Origin: JAAKFL01 sp964629645
GTDB taxonomy: Bacteria; Chlamydiota; Chlamydiia; Chlamydiales; SLFE01
Reading direction: 5' to 3'
Length of the DNA: 23,308 bases
Assembly (NCBI GenBank): GCA_964629645.1
Contig: CAZVSU010000042.1
Span: forward strand, 1-23,308
Below, one piece after another: positions 1 through 7,920 of this stretch. The notes beneath the pieces were generated by a model. That model was not told the DNA's origin, did no database searches, and saw only the letters and a list, made by a program, of their open reading frames with translations. The position numbers and the translations under genes are program-made. Numbering within the stretch: position 1 is the stretch's first letter; each line of letters opens with the position of its first letter.

Positions 1-1
1 A

Positions 2-55
2 AGGGAGGACATTTTAACATAGTTTTAGGGAGGACATTATCACGTTGCGCTTACA
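2..55. mobile_element. Relic insertion-sequence end (IS21-like, with two internal repeats)
   Basis: The 12-mer AGGGAGGACATT occurs at 2-13 and again at 27-38, 25 bases apart, and is followed by ATCACGTTGCGCTTACA. The stretch 27-57 matches the reverse complement of 20744-20774 at about 26 of 31 positions, so both look like the same element terminus. Tandem copies of a GGGGACATTTT-like motif next to a terminus ending in ACA resemble the multiple terminal repeats of IS21-family elements; the family call rests on memory and is tentative. If right, this is a right-hand end whose body lies left of the window, terminating near base 55. Confidence 0.4.
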
Positions 56-185
56 AAAAATACATTTTTTTCGATTTAAAAGCTTAGGCTCTGTATCCTT
101 TTTGTTAAACATAATGAATTTCGCAAGACGGGCATTTTTATCTGAGTCTTGTTTGGATCGCTTTTTTTTGGGGAGAATGATTAAA

Positions 186-2588
186 ATGCTGCGCAAACTC
201 ATATTCGTTTTGCTTTTCCTTCCTTTTTTGTTATCAGCAAAAGAAAAGAGCGACGATTTGTCGATTCGCCGCCCTGTCCCTGACTGGGTTGCGCCCAAAT
301 CCGTTCCCCTTGACCCGCTGCCTCAAAAGCCTTCTCAAGTGAATGTACAGACTCTGTTAATTGATTCGCAAAGGCATCTCGAAGAACAGACATTCTACTA
401 TCATTATGCCATCAAAGTCTTAACACAAAGCGGCATTGAAAGCTTATCGCAGATTGCTATCGATTTTGACCCTTCTTATACACGGTGTCTGATGCATGAT
501 ATCCGTGTTTTTCGCAACGGTGTGTGGCACGACCGTTTCTCCACCGCGCGCCACAAGTTGATTCAACGAGAAACAGAGTTAGACTATCATCTTTATAATG
601 GCGAGCTGACCTGTGTCTACTTTCTCGATGATATTCGAGAAGGAGATATTATCGAATACGCCTATTCTCTTGTCGGCCAAAATCCGTTGGCATCTTTTTG
701 TTATACAGACTGTGTCTATTTGCAAAGGTATTCCTCTGTCGAACGGATTTCGCATCGTCTTGTTGCGAACCCTGAGTTGACTTTTTCGACAAAATTATTC
801 AATGCGAACGCGGAGCCAAAGATCCGGGACCTAACACCCGATTTACGCGAATGGATTTGGGAAGCCGCTGAAACCCCTTCCTTTGTTGAAGAACGGAATC
901 AGCCCTCGTGGTTCAATCTGGTCGCACATATTCAGATGAGTCAGTACCAATCATGGCAGGAGGTCTCGCGAAATATCTTGCCTCTTTACAACTTGCCTGA
1001 CGACTTTCCACCCTCTGAAATAAGCGATCTTGTTGAAACATGGCGAAAGTCTACCTCCGATTTATCCGAACTGGCTCTTTTGGCGCTCAGGTTTGTTCAA
1101 GACGAAATCCGTTATCTAGGCTTCGAAGAAGGAATGGGGGCGTTCAAGCCCAGAAATCCAAGAGACACTCTGAATCGTCGATTTGGGGATTGTAAAGACA
1201 AGGCTTTTCTTTTGCATGCTTTTTTGAAGGTCATAGGCATTCCGTCAAAAATGGTTCTCGTTCATGCGAGTTTGGGGAAAACCCTGCCCGACAAGCTTCC
1301 CAGCCCTTTTGTGTTCAACCATCTTGTGCTTCAACTTGATATCGGTCAAACCTCATATTTTGTCGATCCCACATGCAGTTTGCAGGGCGGCACATTGAGA
1401 AACAATCATTTTCCCAATTACGAGTGGGGTCTTGTTCTTGCTGCTGACACTTCGGATCTCATCGCACTTCCAGAGCCAATTGTAAAAAACGCAACGGAAG
1501 TGATAAGCCGCTATCTTGTTGAAGAGGACGATACGGCCCATCTCCAAATGACAAGCATTTTTTATGACGACCAGGCTGACAGATTAAGGCGTTCTCTTAA
1601 CTGGAATGGGCCGGAGAAAATTTCAGACTGGTGTCTTTCATCAAAGCAAGAAGTCTATGGTTCGGTGTCTGTAAGAGACACACTTGAGTATTCAGATGAT
1701 CGAGAAGGTAATATTGTGACGCTTGTCGAATCTTACACCCTCCCTACTTTCACGGATGAAAAAGAGAGAAAGCTCGCTATCTTTTCCCACACTCATAAAA
1801 ACTATCTGATGCCTTCGTTCAACCCGCAGAGAGCCTCCCCTTTTAACATTCGCTACCCGCTTTGGATCAAAGAGAGGATTGAGATCAACTCGCCTTTTAT
1901 TAATTGGCCGGCAGCTCGTGACACGTTCACAAAATCTGAAGGGGTCTTTTTTTACGCATGCTCTTTGTCGTCTGAAAAAAATCAAACACTTGTTGATTTC
2001 GAGTACAAACATTTACAAGATCATATTCCTCAAGAGGCGCTTCATGACTCTTGGAGGATGTTAAACGAAGTGTACCAAATGAACGTGCCGCCCATCATCG
2101 TCGGATCCTCATATGCTCTCACAGAGAATCTAGGCCGGCATTTTATTCTTTACTTGCTGGCTCTCATCATCTGGTTTCCAATTAGCTTCAGTTTCGAAAA
2201 GAGGAGGCCGACTCAAGACGAGCTGATTTTCCGCCTTCGAAAATTCCAAATTTTCACGACGCTGCTTCACATCTATTGTGTCCTTTTATACGGATACTAT
2301 ACCGCCATCTTTGCCACGATGCCGTTGACTTTCACTCTAAGTTATCTCGTGTACGTCATTGCTGCCCATCGTTCAGTTCGTCTTGTCAAGGCTATTGAAG
2401 CGTGGCATCTGATCCTTATGTTATTTGTTGGTTTGTTCTTCAGTGTGAATATGCCAAACGATGGTTTCATCACGACACTATCGGGTCTCGTTGTCTTTTG
2501 TTTCTATATGATCCCTATCATGTTAACCTTAGAGAAGGTAAGACTGCTTTTGAATAAGGGGAAGAAAAGTGCCGTTGCGATGACTTAG
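186..2588 (+). CDS. DUF3857/transglutaminase-like protein with C-terminal membrane segments
   Basis: Protein of about 800 residues. A hydrophobic signal sequence follows the start (MLRKLIFVLLFLPFLLSA). The region after it resembles the DUF3857 beta-rich domain that often precedes a transglutaminase-like domain. The transglutaminase core is around residues 300-395: Cys336 in GDCKDKA, His379 in FNHLVL and Asp394 in VDPT form a complete candidate Cys-His-Asp triad. Three to four hydrophobic segments lie in the last 160 residues, so the enzyme domain is probably periplasmic and tethered to a membrane. The frame is open back to a TTG at 45, but GGGGAG at 170-175 sits about 10 bases before ATG 186 and places the signal peptide at the very N-terminus; ATG 177 is the alternative, too close to that motif. 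Substrate unknown: protease, peptidase or cross-linker are all possible. The 3' end overlaps the convergent neighbour by 4 bases. Confidence 0.8.
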   Translation: MLRKLIFVLLFLPFLLSAKEKSDDLSIRRPVPDWVAPKSVPLDPLPQKPSQVNVQTLLIDSQRHLEEQTFYYHYAIKVLTQSGIESLSQIAIDFDPSYTRCLMHDIRVFRNGVWHDRFSTARHKLIQRETELDYHLYNGELTCVYFLDDIREGDIIEYAYSLVGQNPLASFCYTDCVYLQRYSSVERISHRLVANPELTFSTKLFNANAEPKIRDLTPDLREWIWEAAETPSFVEERNQPSWFNLVAHIQMSQYQSWQEVSRNILPLYNLPDDFPPSEISDLVETWRKSTSDLSELALLALRFVQDEIRYLGFEEGMGAFKPRNPRDTLNRRFGDCKDKAFLLHAFLKVIGIPSKMVLVHASLGKTLPDKLPSPFVFNHLVLQLDIGQTSYFVDPTCSLQGGTLRNNHFPNYEWGLVLAADTSDLIALPEPIVKNATEVISRYLVEEDDTAHLQMTSIFYDDQADRLRRSLNWNGPEKISDWCLSSKQEVYGSVSVRDTLEYSDDREGNIVTLVESYTLPTFTDEKERKLAIFSHTHKNYLMPSFNPQRASPFNIRYPLWIKERIEINSPFINWPAARDTFTKSEGVFFYACSLSSEKNQTLVDFEYKHLQDHIPQEALHDSWRMLNEVYQMNVPPIIVGSSYALTENLGRHFILYLLALIIWFPISFSFEKRRPTQDELIFRLRKFQIFTTLLHIYCVLLYGYYTAIFATMPLTFTLSYLVYVIAAHRSVRLVKAIEAWHLILMLFVGLFFSVNMPNDGFITTLSGLVVFCFYMIPIMLTLEKVRLLLNKGKKSAVAMT

Positions 2589-3052
2589 AAACCCTTTTTG
2601 AATGTTTCAGAAAGAGACGACCGTCGCACTTGCTCTAAATATTCATTGAAAGCCGGCAGAGATTTTCCGTGACAGGCTTCTCTCTCATTTGCAAGCTGTG
2701 ATCTCATGAATGGGAGGAGCAGGCTAAATAGAAACAAACGGGTTTTGATTTGGGTTTTTCCTGAGCCAAGTGTTTTGAAGGTAATCAAGGTTTCTTGAGT
2801 GCAGAAAAGATTTTTAATCAAAAGTTTGAACTCAGCGTGGGGACGAACATCGGTCACCAAGATAGGGAGTGTATGCGGTTTATTCTTGACCTTCGCCCTT
2901 ATTTGGGCGCCCGGCTCGAAGGCCCCTTCAAGGAGACACCAGTCAAATTTAGTGTCCCATTTCGGCCAATGGCTAGGGTCTGCATAAAAATTCCATGCCT
3001 CTTCAACTGAAGCGTCTACCTCTAGTGAATGCTGTTGGTCCCAATGAAACAC
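2585..3052 (-). CDS. SRPBCC/START-superfamily (polyketide cyclase-like) protein
   Basis: Protein of 155 residues, typical for a single-domain SRPBCC protein. The N-terminus (HSLEVDASVEEAWNFYADPSHWPKWD) has the characteristic pattern of the first strand, the V-E-A-W-N-F helix and the D-P-S-H-W-P-K-W-D segment seen in SRPBCC domains, which bind hydrophobic ligands in a helix-grip cavity. No signal peptide, so probably cytoplasmic. The start codon is GTG; there is no better ATG upstream or nearby, and this start gives the expected domain boundary. It lies downstream of the FadL-type gene on the same strand, separated by 130 bases holding a strong hairpin, so the two could be partly co-transcribed. 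A link to lipid handling with the FadL neighbour is only inference. The stop overlaps the transglutaminase-like gene tail to tail. Confidence 0.7.
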   Translation of the reverse strand: MFHWDQQHSLEVDASVEEAWNFYADPSHWPKWDTKFDWCLLEGAFEPGAQIRAKVKNKPHTLPILVTDVRPHAEFKLLIKNLFCTQETLITFKTLGSGKTQIKTRLFLFSLLLPFMRSQLANEREACHGKSLPAFNEYLEQVRRSSLSETFKKGF

Positions 3053-3144
3053 TGTGTCGTCCGGGGGTTACGGGTTGAGAGTGTCTTGCAAAGATAATAG
3101 GACAGGGGGCTGTTTTTCACAAGATCGGTGATCACAACGGGTTG

Positions 3145-3172
3145 CATGCAGGCGATGAATATCGCCTGCATG
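3145..3172 (-). terminator. Perfect 12-bp hairpin downstream of the FadL-type gene
   Basis: CATGCAGGCGAT at 3145-3156 is followed by a 4-base loop and its exact complement ATCGCCTGCATG at 3161-3172. It begins 11 bases past the fadL-type stop codon. No run of T follows on the minus strand, so it is not a textbook intrinsic terminator; it may stabilise the 3' end of the outer-membrane protein mRNA or attenuate read-through into the SRPBCC gene. Confidence 0.5.
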
Positions 3173-3182
3173 AGTGCGGATG

Positions 3183-4535
3183 TTAGAAACCGACGACAGC
3201 CTGAACGCTGACGATATCAACGTGTTGATCCCACTTCCCGACAAGTGCTCCTCTAAAGAGCAGCTCCTCGTTGTCCGGGACCGCAGGATTTGTATTAAAG
3301 CCTGACGTGTTGATTCTGGCAGTCGGTGTGAAGAGATGGGCGTAAGCGGCATCTATTCTTAGGCAGTCGTTGAAGAGGTATCCAAATCCGAATGCAAGCC
3401 AATAGCGGTCCTGGTCGGGAATTCTTGGAGATCGATCCACTTCGTTTGGTGTCGGGCTTTGATCCCAGGCAAAGCCGGCTCTTAAGCATGTCGACTCATT
3501 GAGTAGATAGGTTGTCCCGACAGATGCCCGCCACACGTTTTTCCAGTCCAGTGTGGTCCTGATTTCTTCTGGTTCTCCACGAGTTGTGATGATCAGGGCC
3601 GGAATAAGTCCCCAGTGTGTCCAGGAGACATCGGCCATAACCGCCAAGCGGTTGGTCAGATAGTGAAAAGCGCTTAATGTCACGACATCAGGCAAGTTGG
3701 CGACCGCATCGGCTTGTGTGTCTTGAAACTGGCCGCTGCTAAGCAAAAGATCGGGAACATTGTCATATTGTAGGGATCCTCGGATCTGATGCCTCACCTG
3801 AGATCGGTAGCTTGCCCCTAGCCGGGTACATGGCGTGACATCCCAAAGAAGGCCGACGTTGCCGCCAAAGCCCCAGCTGTGTCCCCGAAGATTCGCGAAG
3901 CCATCAGCTCCTTGCGGAGTGCCGAGGGCAGGATTGAGGGCAAAGAGAATCGAGCCGAAGTCAACAGCGTTTGTCAAGGTCGCTTTTAAATACATGGCAT
4001 TGAAACCGGCTCCAATACTGAGGCAGTCGTTGATGCGAAAGGCAATGGTTGGGTTGATGTTAAGAGTTAAAATTTCAGACTTGAGAGCATAGTATCTACC
4101 GACCCAGTCGCCGTCGTAAACAGTTGAAAGTCCGAAGGGTGTGTTGACACCTATGCCATAAAAAAAACGGTCGTTAATATTTGATACAGCGTAAAAGTTA
4201 CCGACTGCGGCAAATTTACCGGCATTACCGCCGTCTCCTCCTGTCATAGGGGTGGCCGGCGACAAGTAGGGAAAGGCTTCTTCGTTTCTGTAACTTGAAG
4301 AGGGAAGAATAAAATGCATTCCCGTCACCCCTTGGGTGCCGCAAACCTTAGTGATTCCTGCAGGATTGTAGTAGAGGACGGATGCGTCGTAAGCAGATGT
4401 CGCAGCTCCGGCGTGCGCATTGCCCATGGTGCTCACACTTTCTTCAATGAGATAAAATCCCGCTGCAAATGAGTGGCCGCAATTAAGCAATGAAAAAAGA
4501 CATCCGATTGAAAATATCCAATTTTTTAGCGTCAT
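3183..4535 (-). CDS. FadL/OmpP1/TodX-family outer-membrane transport protein
   Basis: Protein of 450 residues, the usual FadL-family length. A signal peptide covers residues 1-24 (cleavage likely HSFA/AGFYL). The mature N-terminus AGFYLIEESVSTMGNAHAG followed by YYNPAG (residues 55-60) matches the FadL plug-region pattern, and the chain ends in an aromatic residue (VQAVVGF) as beta-barrel proteins recognised by BamA do. The family forms a 14-stranded barrel importing long-chain fatty acids or other hydrophobic compounds across the outer membrane. The start is supported by AAGGAGAA at 4542-4549, six bases upstream of the ATG. A role in scavenging host lipids would suit an intracellular bacterium, but the substrate cannot be read from sequence. 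Confidence 0.88.
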   Translation of the reverse strand: MTLKNWIFSIGCLFSLLNCGHSFAAGFYLIEESVSTMGNAHAGAATSAYDASVLYYNPAGITKVCGTQGVTGMHFILPSSSYRNEEAFPYLSPATPMTGGDGGNAGKFAAVGNFYAVSNINDRFFYGIGVNTPFGLSTVYDGDWVGRYYALKSEILTLNINPTIAFRINDCLSIGAGFNAMYLKATLTNAVDFGSILFALNPALGTPQGADGFANLRGHSWGFGGNVGLLWDVTPCTRLGASYRSQVRHQIRGSLQYDNVPDLLLSSGQFQDTQADAVANLPDVVTLSAFHYLTNRLAVMADVSWTHWGLIPALIITTRGEPEEIRTTLDWKNVWRASVGTTYLLNESTCLRAGFAWDQSPTPNEVDRSPRIPDQDRYWLAFGFGYLFNDCLRIDAAYAHLFTPTARINTSGFNTNPAVPDNEELLFRGALVGKWDQHVDIVSVQAVVGF

Positions 4536-4826
4536 TTCAGATTCTCCTTGTTGGTATGAATCTTAAAATCACATAAAGTATCTTTTTTCTAAAGAAAAAA
4601 TTGTGAAAGGAACGCTTTTGTCTCTTAAATTTCAATCCTGCAAACGGTCTATTGATCGACCAGCATCAAGCAAGACGCTATTCGTCACCACCTTTAACAT
4701 AGGGGCGTCATCCGCGACTCGGCATAGGCCGTGTTTTTTGAGTTTTGGCCTCCTTTTTGCTTACGGTTTGCCCATTTTTTAATAAAATAATTATTTGTTA
4801 TAATTAAAATTAAAAATGGCTTTACT
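4536..4826. other. Divergent intergenic region, 291 bases
   Basis: It separates the FadL-type gene (minus) from the 377-residue unknown gene (plus). The left edge holds the FadL ribosome-binding site; the last 70 bases are very AT-rich and contain the promoter-like TATAAT at 4799-4804. The weak stem CGGC/GCCG near 4718-4729 followed by several T is not convincing as a terminator. I see no gene in it. Confidence 0.6.
4799..4804 (+). promoter_or_regulatory. Consensus -10 box upstream of the 377-residue unknown gene
   Basis: TATAAT lies 22 bases before the ATG at 4827 in a strongly AT-rich stretch. No convincing -35 hexamer is at 16-18 bases. If used, the transcript leader would be only about 15 bases and lacks a Shine-Dalgarno sequence. 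Confidence 0.4.
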
Positions 4827-5960
4827 ATGGATAGTTCATTTCTAGAAAATACTTCCGATTCTCATCTTTTAAAACCAATTTCAAGTGTACCGGAAGGACC
4901 TGAAGGAATATCGAAGGGTACGGGCGCCATCAATGAAGACATGATTCTTGGATGTGCGCTTGAGGCCCTTCAAATGGGCCAAGAATCAACCCAATTTCAA
5001 AAAGATATCAAAATTTCACCCTACATCGTCGACAACGATGGCGCATCCGGTATCAATGAGCTATCAGAAAATATTCTCTTCGGTTCGGATGAAGAACTCC
5101 AGGCTCTTTTCAACGAAATTCCCGATGACATATTTGTCTCGGTTTCGGATATAGCGCTATCAGACGAAGAAATTTTGGGACTGGATAAACAGATCCTGGA
5201 ACTCGCATCAATAGAAGAGGAAGATTTTTTCCAAACGAGTCCGGATTACGGAATTATTTTTGATGACGAGCTCAAACGATTTTTCGTAGGTGCGTTTGAC
5301 TCCGATTTGATTCGTCATAATCCTGATAAACTTATGGCCGATCTTCGGAACGGGAAGTTAGTCATTAAAGATAGCTTTCAGAAGCAATTCTTAGAGGCCT
5401 CTGAAGCGGGAAAGATCGAGCCAGTCGGGGTTTTAAGTGATGATATCTTGGAGCTTCTAGCATCTGCGGAACTTGAGATGGTTGTTATTAGCGACGAGCA
5501 ATGGGAAGATCATGTTAAGCAAACTTACTTAGTTTCGTTGGGAATGAAAGTCGAGTTTTCTTCAAAAGAGCCATTTGAGAGTATCCGATCGCAAAATCGC
5601 ACAAGCTCTTCAACTATTGCTAATAGACAATTATTTAAATCTGCAGTTTCTGTGTTGGTCCGAAATCCCTTGGGATCTGTTAGACAGCGTCAATTAGCCA
5701 AAACGATTGAAGTCAGAGGGCGTGTTCTCGCGAATCTTCGAAAAATTGAGAGATTGCTGCTAGAAATAAGAGAAGAAAAAAAAGAATCAGAAAAAAGAGC
5801 TCTAAGGGATCAAATTCTCAAAGCTTTTATTAAAAACGATCAACTTCAGTTTGATCAGTTGTCTTCAGATTTGAAAAAAGAAAAGATTCAGTATTTGAAT
5901 GCAGAATCTTTTCTTATGTATCTTTTAAAATGGGATAGAAAGTATTTTCTTATGAGATAA
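4827..5960 (+). CDS. Hypothetical protein, acidic N-terminal part and charged C-terminal helix
   Basis: Protein of 377 residues that I do not recognise. The first 160 or so residues are acidic and rich in Asp, Glu, Ser and Ile (for example SDEELQALFNEIPDD, LASIEEEDFF). After a Ser/Thr/Asn-rich linker (RSQNRTSSSTIAN, near residues 255-267) comes a basic region and then a highly charged, probably helical or coiled-coil segment near residues 290-350 (LRKIERLLLEIREEKKESEKR). There is no signal peptide or membrane segment, so it is cytoplasmic or exported by a signal-peptide-independent route. Base composition is AT-richer by eye than the gpsA-nnr region. No Shine-Dalgarno motif precedes the ATG. 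In a chlamydial genome such a lineage-specific protein could be a type III effector, which is only a guess. Its stop codon abuts the stop of the convergent neighbour. Confidence 0.65.
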   Translation: MDSSFLENTSDSHLLKPISSVPEGPEGISKGTGAINEDMILGCALEALQMGQESTQFQKDIKISPYIVDNDGASGINELSENILFGSDEELQALFNEIPDDIFVSVSDIALSDEEILGLDKQILELASIEEEDFFQTSPDYGIIFDDELKRFFVGAFDSDLIRHNPDKLMADLRNGKLVIKDSFQKQFLEASEAGKIEPVGVLSDDILELLASAELEMVVISDEQWEDHVKQTYLVSLGMKVEFSSKEPFESIRSQNRTSSSTIANRQLFKSAVSVLVRNPLGSVRQRQLAKTIEVRGRVLANLRKIERLLLEIREEKKESEKRALRDQILKAFIKNDQLQFDQLSSDLKKEKIQYLNAESFLMYLLKWDRKYFLMR

Positions 5961-6215
5961 CTACTTAGGCCTTACTCTCCACTCTGCCGTGTAATCTTTT
6001 TTTGAAACCTTTTGAATCTTCTTTGTTTTAAGATTTACAGCGCTAAACTCTTTCCCTTCGTTCCAAAACTTCATTATGGGATAGAGATGTTTTCTTTCGT
6101 TTGCAATGACAAGGACTATTCTCTTTTCGTTGTCAACACCGATTCTGATGCCATAGTCGCTGCTTAATGTTGGATTTTTGCCATGTGGCAGGGAGTTGTT
6201 TGGGGATACATGCAT
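5961..6215 (-). CDS. Small hypothetical protein, 84 residues
   Basis: Unrecognised basic protein. A strong ribosome-binding site, AAAGGAGA at 6221-6228, lies at good spacing before the ATG, which supports this as a real gene despite its size. The sequence reads like a small beta-rich domain (RIGVDNEKRIVLVIANERKHLYPIMKF) with a lysine-rich C-terminal half (LKTKKIQKVSKKDY). No signal peptide, membrane segment or cysteine is present. It is convergent with the 377-residue unknown gene with no intergenic base between the two stops, so the two transcripts must overlap. Confidence 0.6.
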   Translation of the reverse strand: MHVSPNNSLPHGKNPTLSSDYGIRIGVDNEKRIVLVIANERKHLYPIMKFWNEGKEFSAVNLKTKKIQKVSKKDYTAEWRVRPK

Positions 6216-6919
6216 TATTTTCTCCTTTGTTAAAACTTCATGTATTATACAATAAAAATATTTTTTAAGTAAAGGGAAAAATAAATGTGATTAATATGAA
6301 ATCAAAATTTGGTCCTTATTTTTTTCTTTTGTTTGCAAGTAATTGATGTAAGATGACTTATGAAAAATTGTTTTATAATCGTCCATGATCTGGCTTATGT
6401 TACGAGGCGGGCTAAAAAAGCAGGTCTCATCGTTCCACGAGGCGTTTTTTGCTGCTTCCGCTGTCTTCATGCCTCCTTTGAGGGGATTAGGGGATCTATT
6501 TCTCGATGGATAGAAAGATCTCGAAGGACATCTTGTGCCTGCATTGCGGACAAATTCTCGCTTGGCGCTTGCGCTCTGATATGGTTCCAAACGACCCCTA
6601 TTTCATGGCGGCTTGCGTTCATATAGATCTCTAGGGGACGTCTTCAAATTTTGAATGACTTAATTTGAAGACGTCCCCTAAAATAGCGTCGTCTGTAAGA
6701 TCGGCGGCAGTAGTGGGATGCGTCTCCCAATTGATGGAAGTGGAGAGCCCCGTATCCCTATGATCGAATCGTATGGCAAAATAGCTGCCTCAAACAATTT
6801 CTTGGCAGAGCAGATCTGTCCAAAAACGGGGGGAAGCCCCTGCCCCGGACAAAAAAAACGACAGCAAAGAAAGCAGGATTGCCAAAGCTTAACCGGGCCA
6901 TTTTCACCTGTTAATTCCC
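6216..6919. other. 704-base region without a convincing gene; probably decayed DNA
   Basis: The first 150 bases are AT-rich and carry the ribosome-binding site and presumed promoter of the 84-residue gene. The rest contains only short overlapping reading frames on both strands with no ribosome-binding sites and no recognisable domain. Two minus-strand frames deserve mention: 51 codons at 6467-6622 whose translation (starting MNASRHEIGVVWNHIRAQ) looks protein-like, and 81 codons at 6678-6923 starting with a GTG that overlaps the hydrolase stop as GTGA. A perfect inverted repeat at 6632-6680 sits between them. The mix suggests remnants of an inserted element or a dead gene. Confidence 0.5.
6632..6680. 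repeat. Perfect 19-bp inverted repeat with 11-base spacer
   Basis: TAGGGGACGTCTTCAAATT at 6632-6650 is the exact reverse complement of 6662-6680, with an 11-base spacer. A degraded copy lies at 20783-20825 in the opposite orientation, sharing the same spacer sequence apart from one base. A recurring palindrome in non-coding DNA suggests a REP-like or MITE-like element rather than a gene-specific terminator. Confidence 0.75.
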
Positions 6920-7810
6920 TCACGAATTTTCTTTTGCGTTCAGGGTCAATTGCTCGATGATGATGGAAAAGAATTGGGGGTTGGGAACATGCCCGTGCCC
7001 CTCCAGCAAAAGGGTGCGCGCGCCATCAATGGCTTTTGCTAGGGCCTCTCCATGATCGGGTTGAAAAATCGGGTCTTCGGATCCCTGGAAGATAACGGTC
7101 GGAACATGAATGTGTTGTGCGGAGTTTCGCAGTAGGTCTTCGGACAGAAAGTTTGCCTTCAAGTGATGTTCAAGGCCGGGGCGCCAATGGAGCCGATCCA
7201 GAAATTCTTGATGAAGCGTCCATTGCGACTTTTTTTCAAGGGGGACAGCTGAGCCATTAAGCAGCTGCCAAATGGCTATCCTTTGCTCGATTTCCGCTTC
7301 TTTTGTATCGGGTTGATTTCTTATGAAATCATCCATAGCGGACAAATAGTCGTCACTTGGGCCGGAAAGGGCGTTTTCGAGTGGTGGCTTCCCTTGCAGA
7401 GCGCGGTCCATCGGTTCGAAGTCAGTGGATGTCGCGATCAGTCCGAGTGTTTTGACTTTGTCAGGAAAATGCGCTGCCATGATCTGACCAATGCTTCCTC
7501 CTGTGGACAGTCCGAAAATATGGGCGCTTTCAATTTTTAAGGCGTTCAGTAAACCGAGAGCATCTTTTGCCATGTCCATGTGCGAATAGGGATGTTCATC
7601 GAAATTAAAGCAGGTCGATTCTCCGGCATCGCGATGATCATACCTGATGACATGGAACCCTTTCTTTGCCAATTCAGTGCAGAAGTCTGTGGGCCAGAGA
7701 ATGCCCTGACAACATCCCCCCATGATCAATAAGAAAGCGGGATGGTACGGATTTCCAAATGACTCAAACCAGAGATCAATTCCGTTTGCTTTGATTTTAT
7801 TTCCTTTCAT
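6920..7810 (-). CDS. Alpha/beta-hydrolase fold esterase-like protein
   Basis: Protein of 296 residues, a full-length alpha/beta hydrolase. The catalytic triad is visible: nucleophile Ser102 in the elbow GLSTG, acid Asp246 in GSEDPIF, and His274 in EGHGHVP. The segment LLIMGGCCQG (residues 27-36) occupies the oxyanion-loop position and YDHRDAGEST (57-66) matches the strand after the cap of this family. The sequence resembles the methylesterase/haloperoxidase-like group, but the substrate cannot be inferred. No signal peptide, so cytoplasmic. AGGAAAAGGAAAG directly before the ATG serves as a purine-rich ribosome-binding site with tight spacing. It appears to be a single-gene unit, with 110 bases of spacer to the upstream membrane-protein gene. 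Confidence 0.82.
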   Translation of the reverse strand: MKGNKIKANGIDLWFESFGNPYHPAFLLIMGGCCQGILWPTDFCTELAKKGFHVIRYDHRDAGESTCFNFDEHPYSHMDMAKDALGLLNALKIESAHIFGLSTGGSIGQIMAAHFPDKVKTLGLIATSTDFEPMDRALQGKPPLENALSGPSDDYLSAMDDFIRNQPDTKEAEIEQRIAIWQLLNGSAVPLEKKSQWTLHQEFLDRLHWRPGLEHHLKANFLSEDLLRNSAQHIHVPTVIFQGSEDPIFQPDHGEALAKAIDGARTLLLEGHGHVPNPQFFSIIIEQLTLNAKENS

Positions 7811-7920
7811 CTTTCCTTTTCCTAATAGCTCGGATACCTTCCCTTACAAGCGATTACCTTCTTCCTAAGCTATTGATCATAAGGGATGTTTGAATAATAC
7901 GGAATAACGAAATGTGAGGG

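Noticed and set aside
45..185. Upstream extension of the transglutaminase-like gene from a TTG start
   Set aside because: It would begin within the relic transposon end, has no ribosome-binding site, and would bury the signal peptide; ATG 186 is better.
6360..6626. Plus-strand reading frame of 88 codons in the gene-free region
   Set aside because: No ribosome-binding site, composition unlike a protein (many Cys, Arg, Ser) and no recognisable motif.
7405..7430. GGTTCGA-type tRNA T-loop sequence
   Set aside because: It lies inside the hydrolase coding sequence and no cloverleaf can be built around it.
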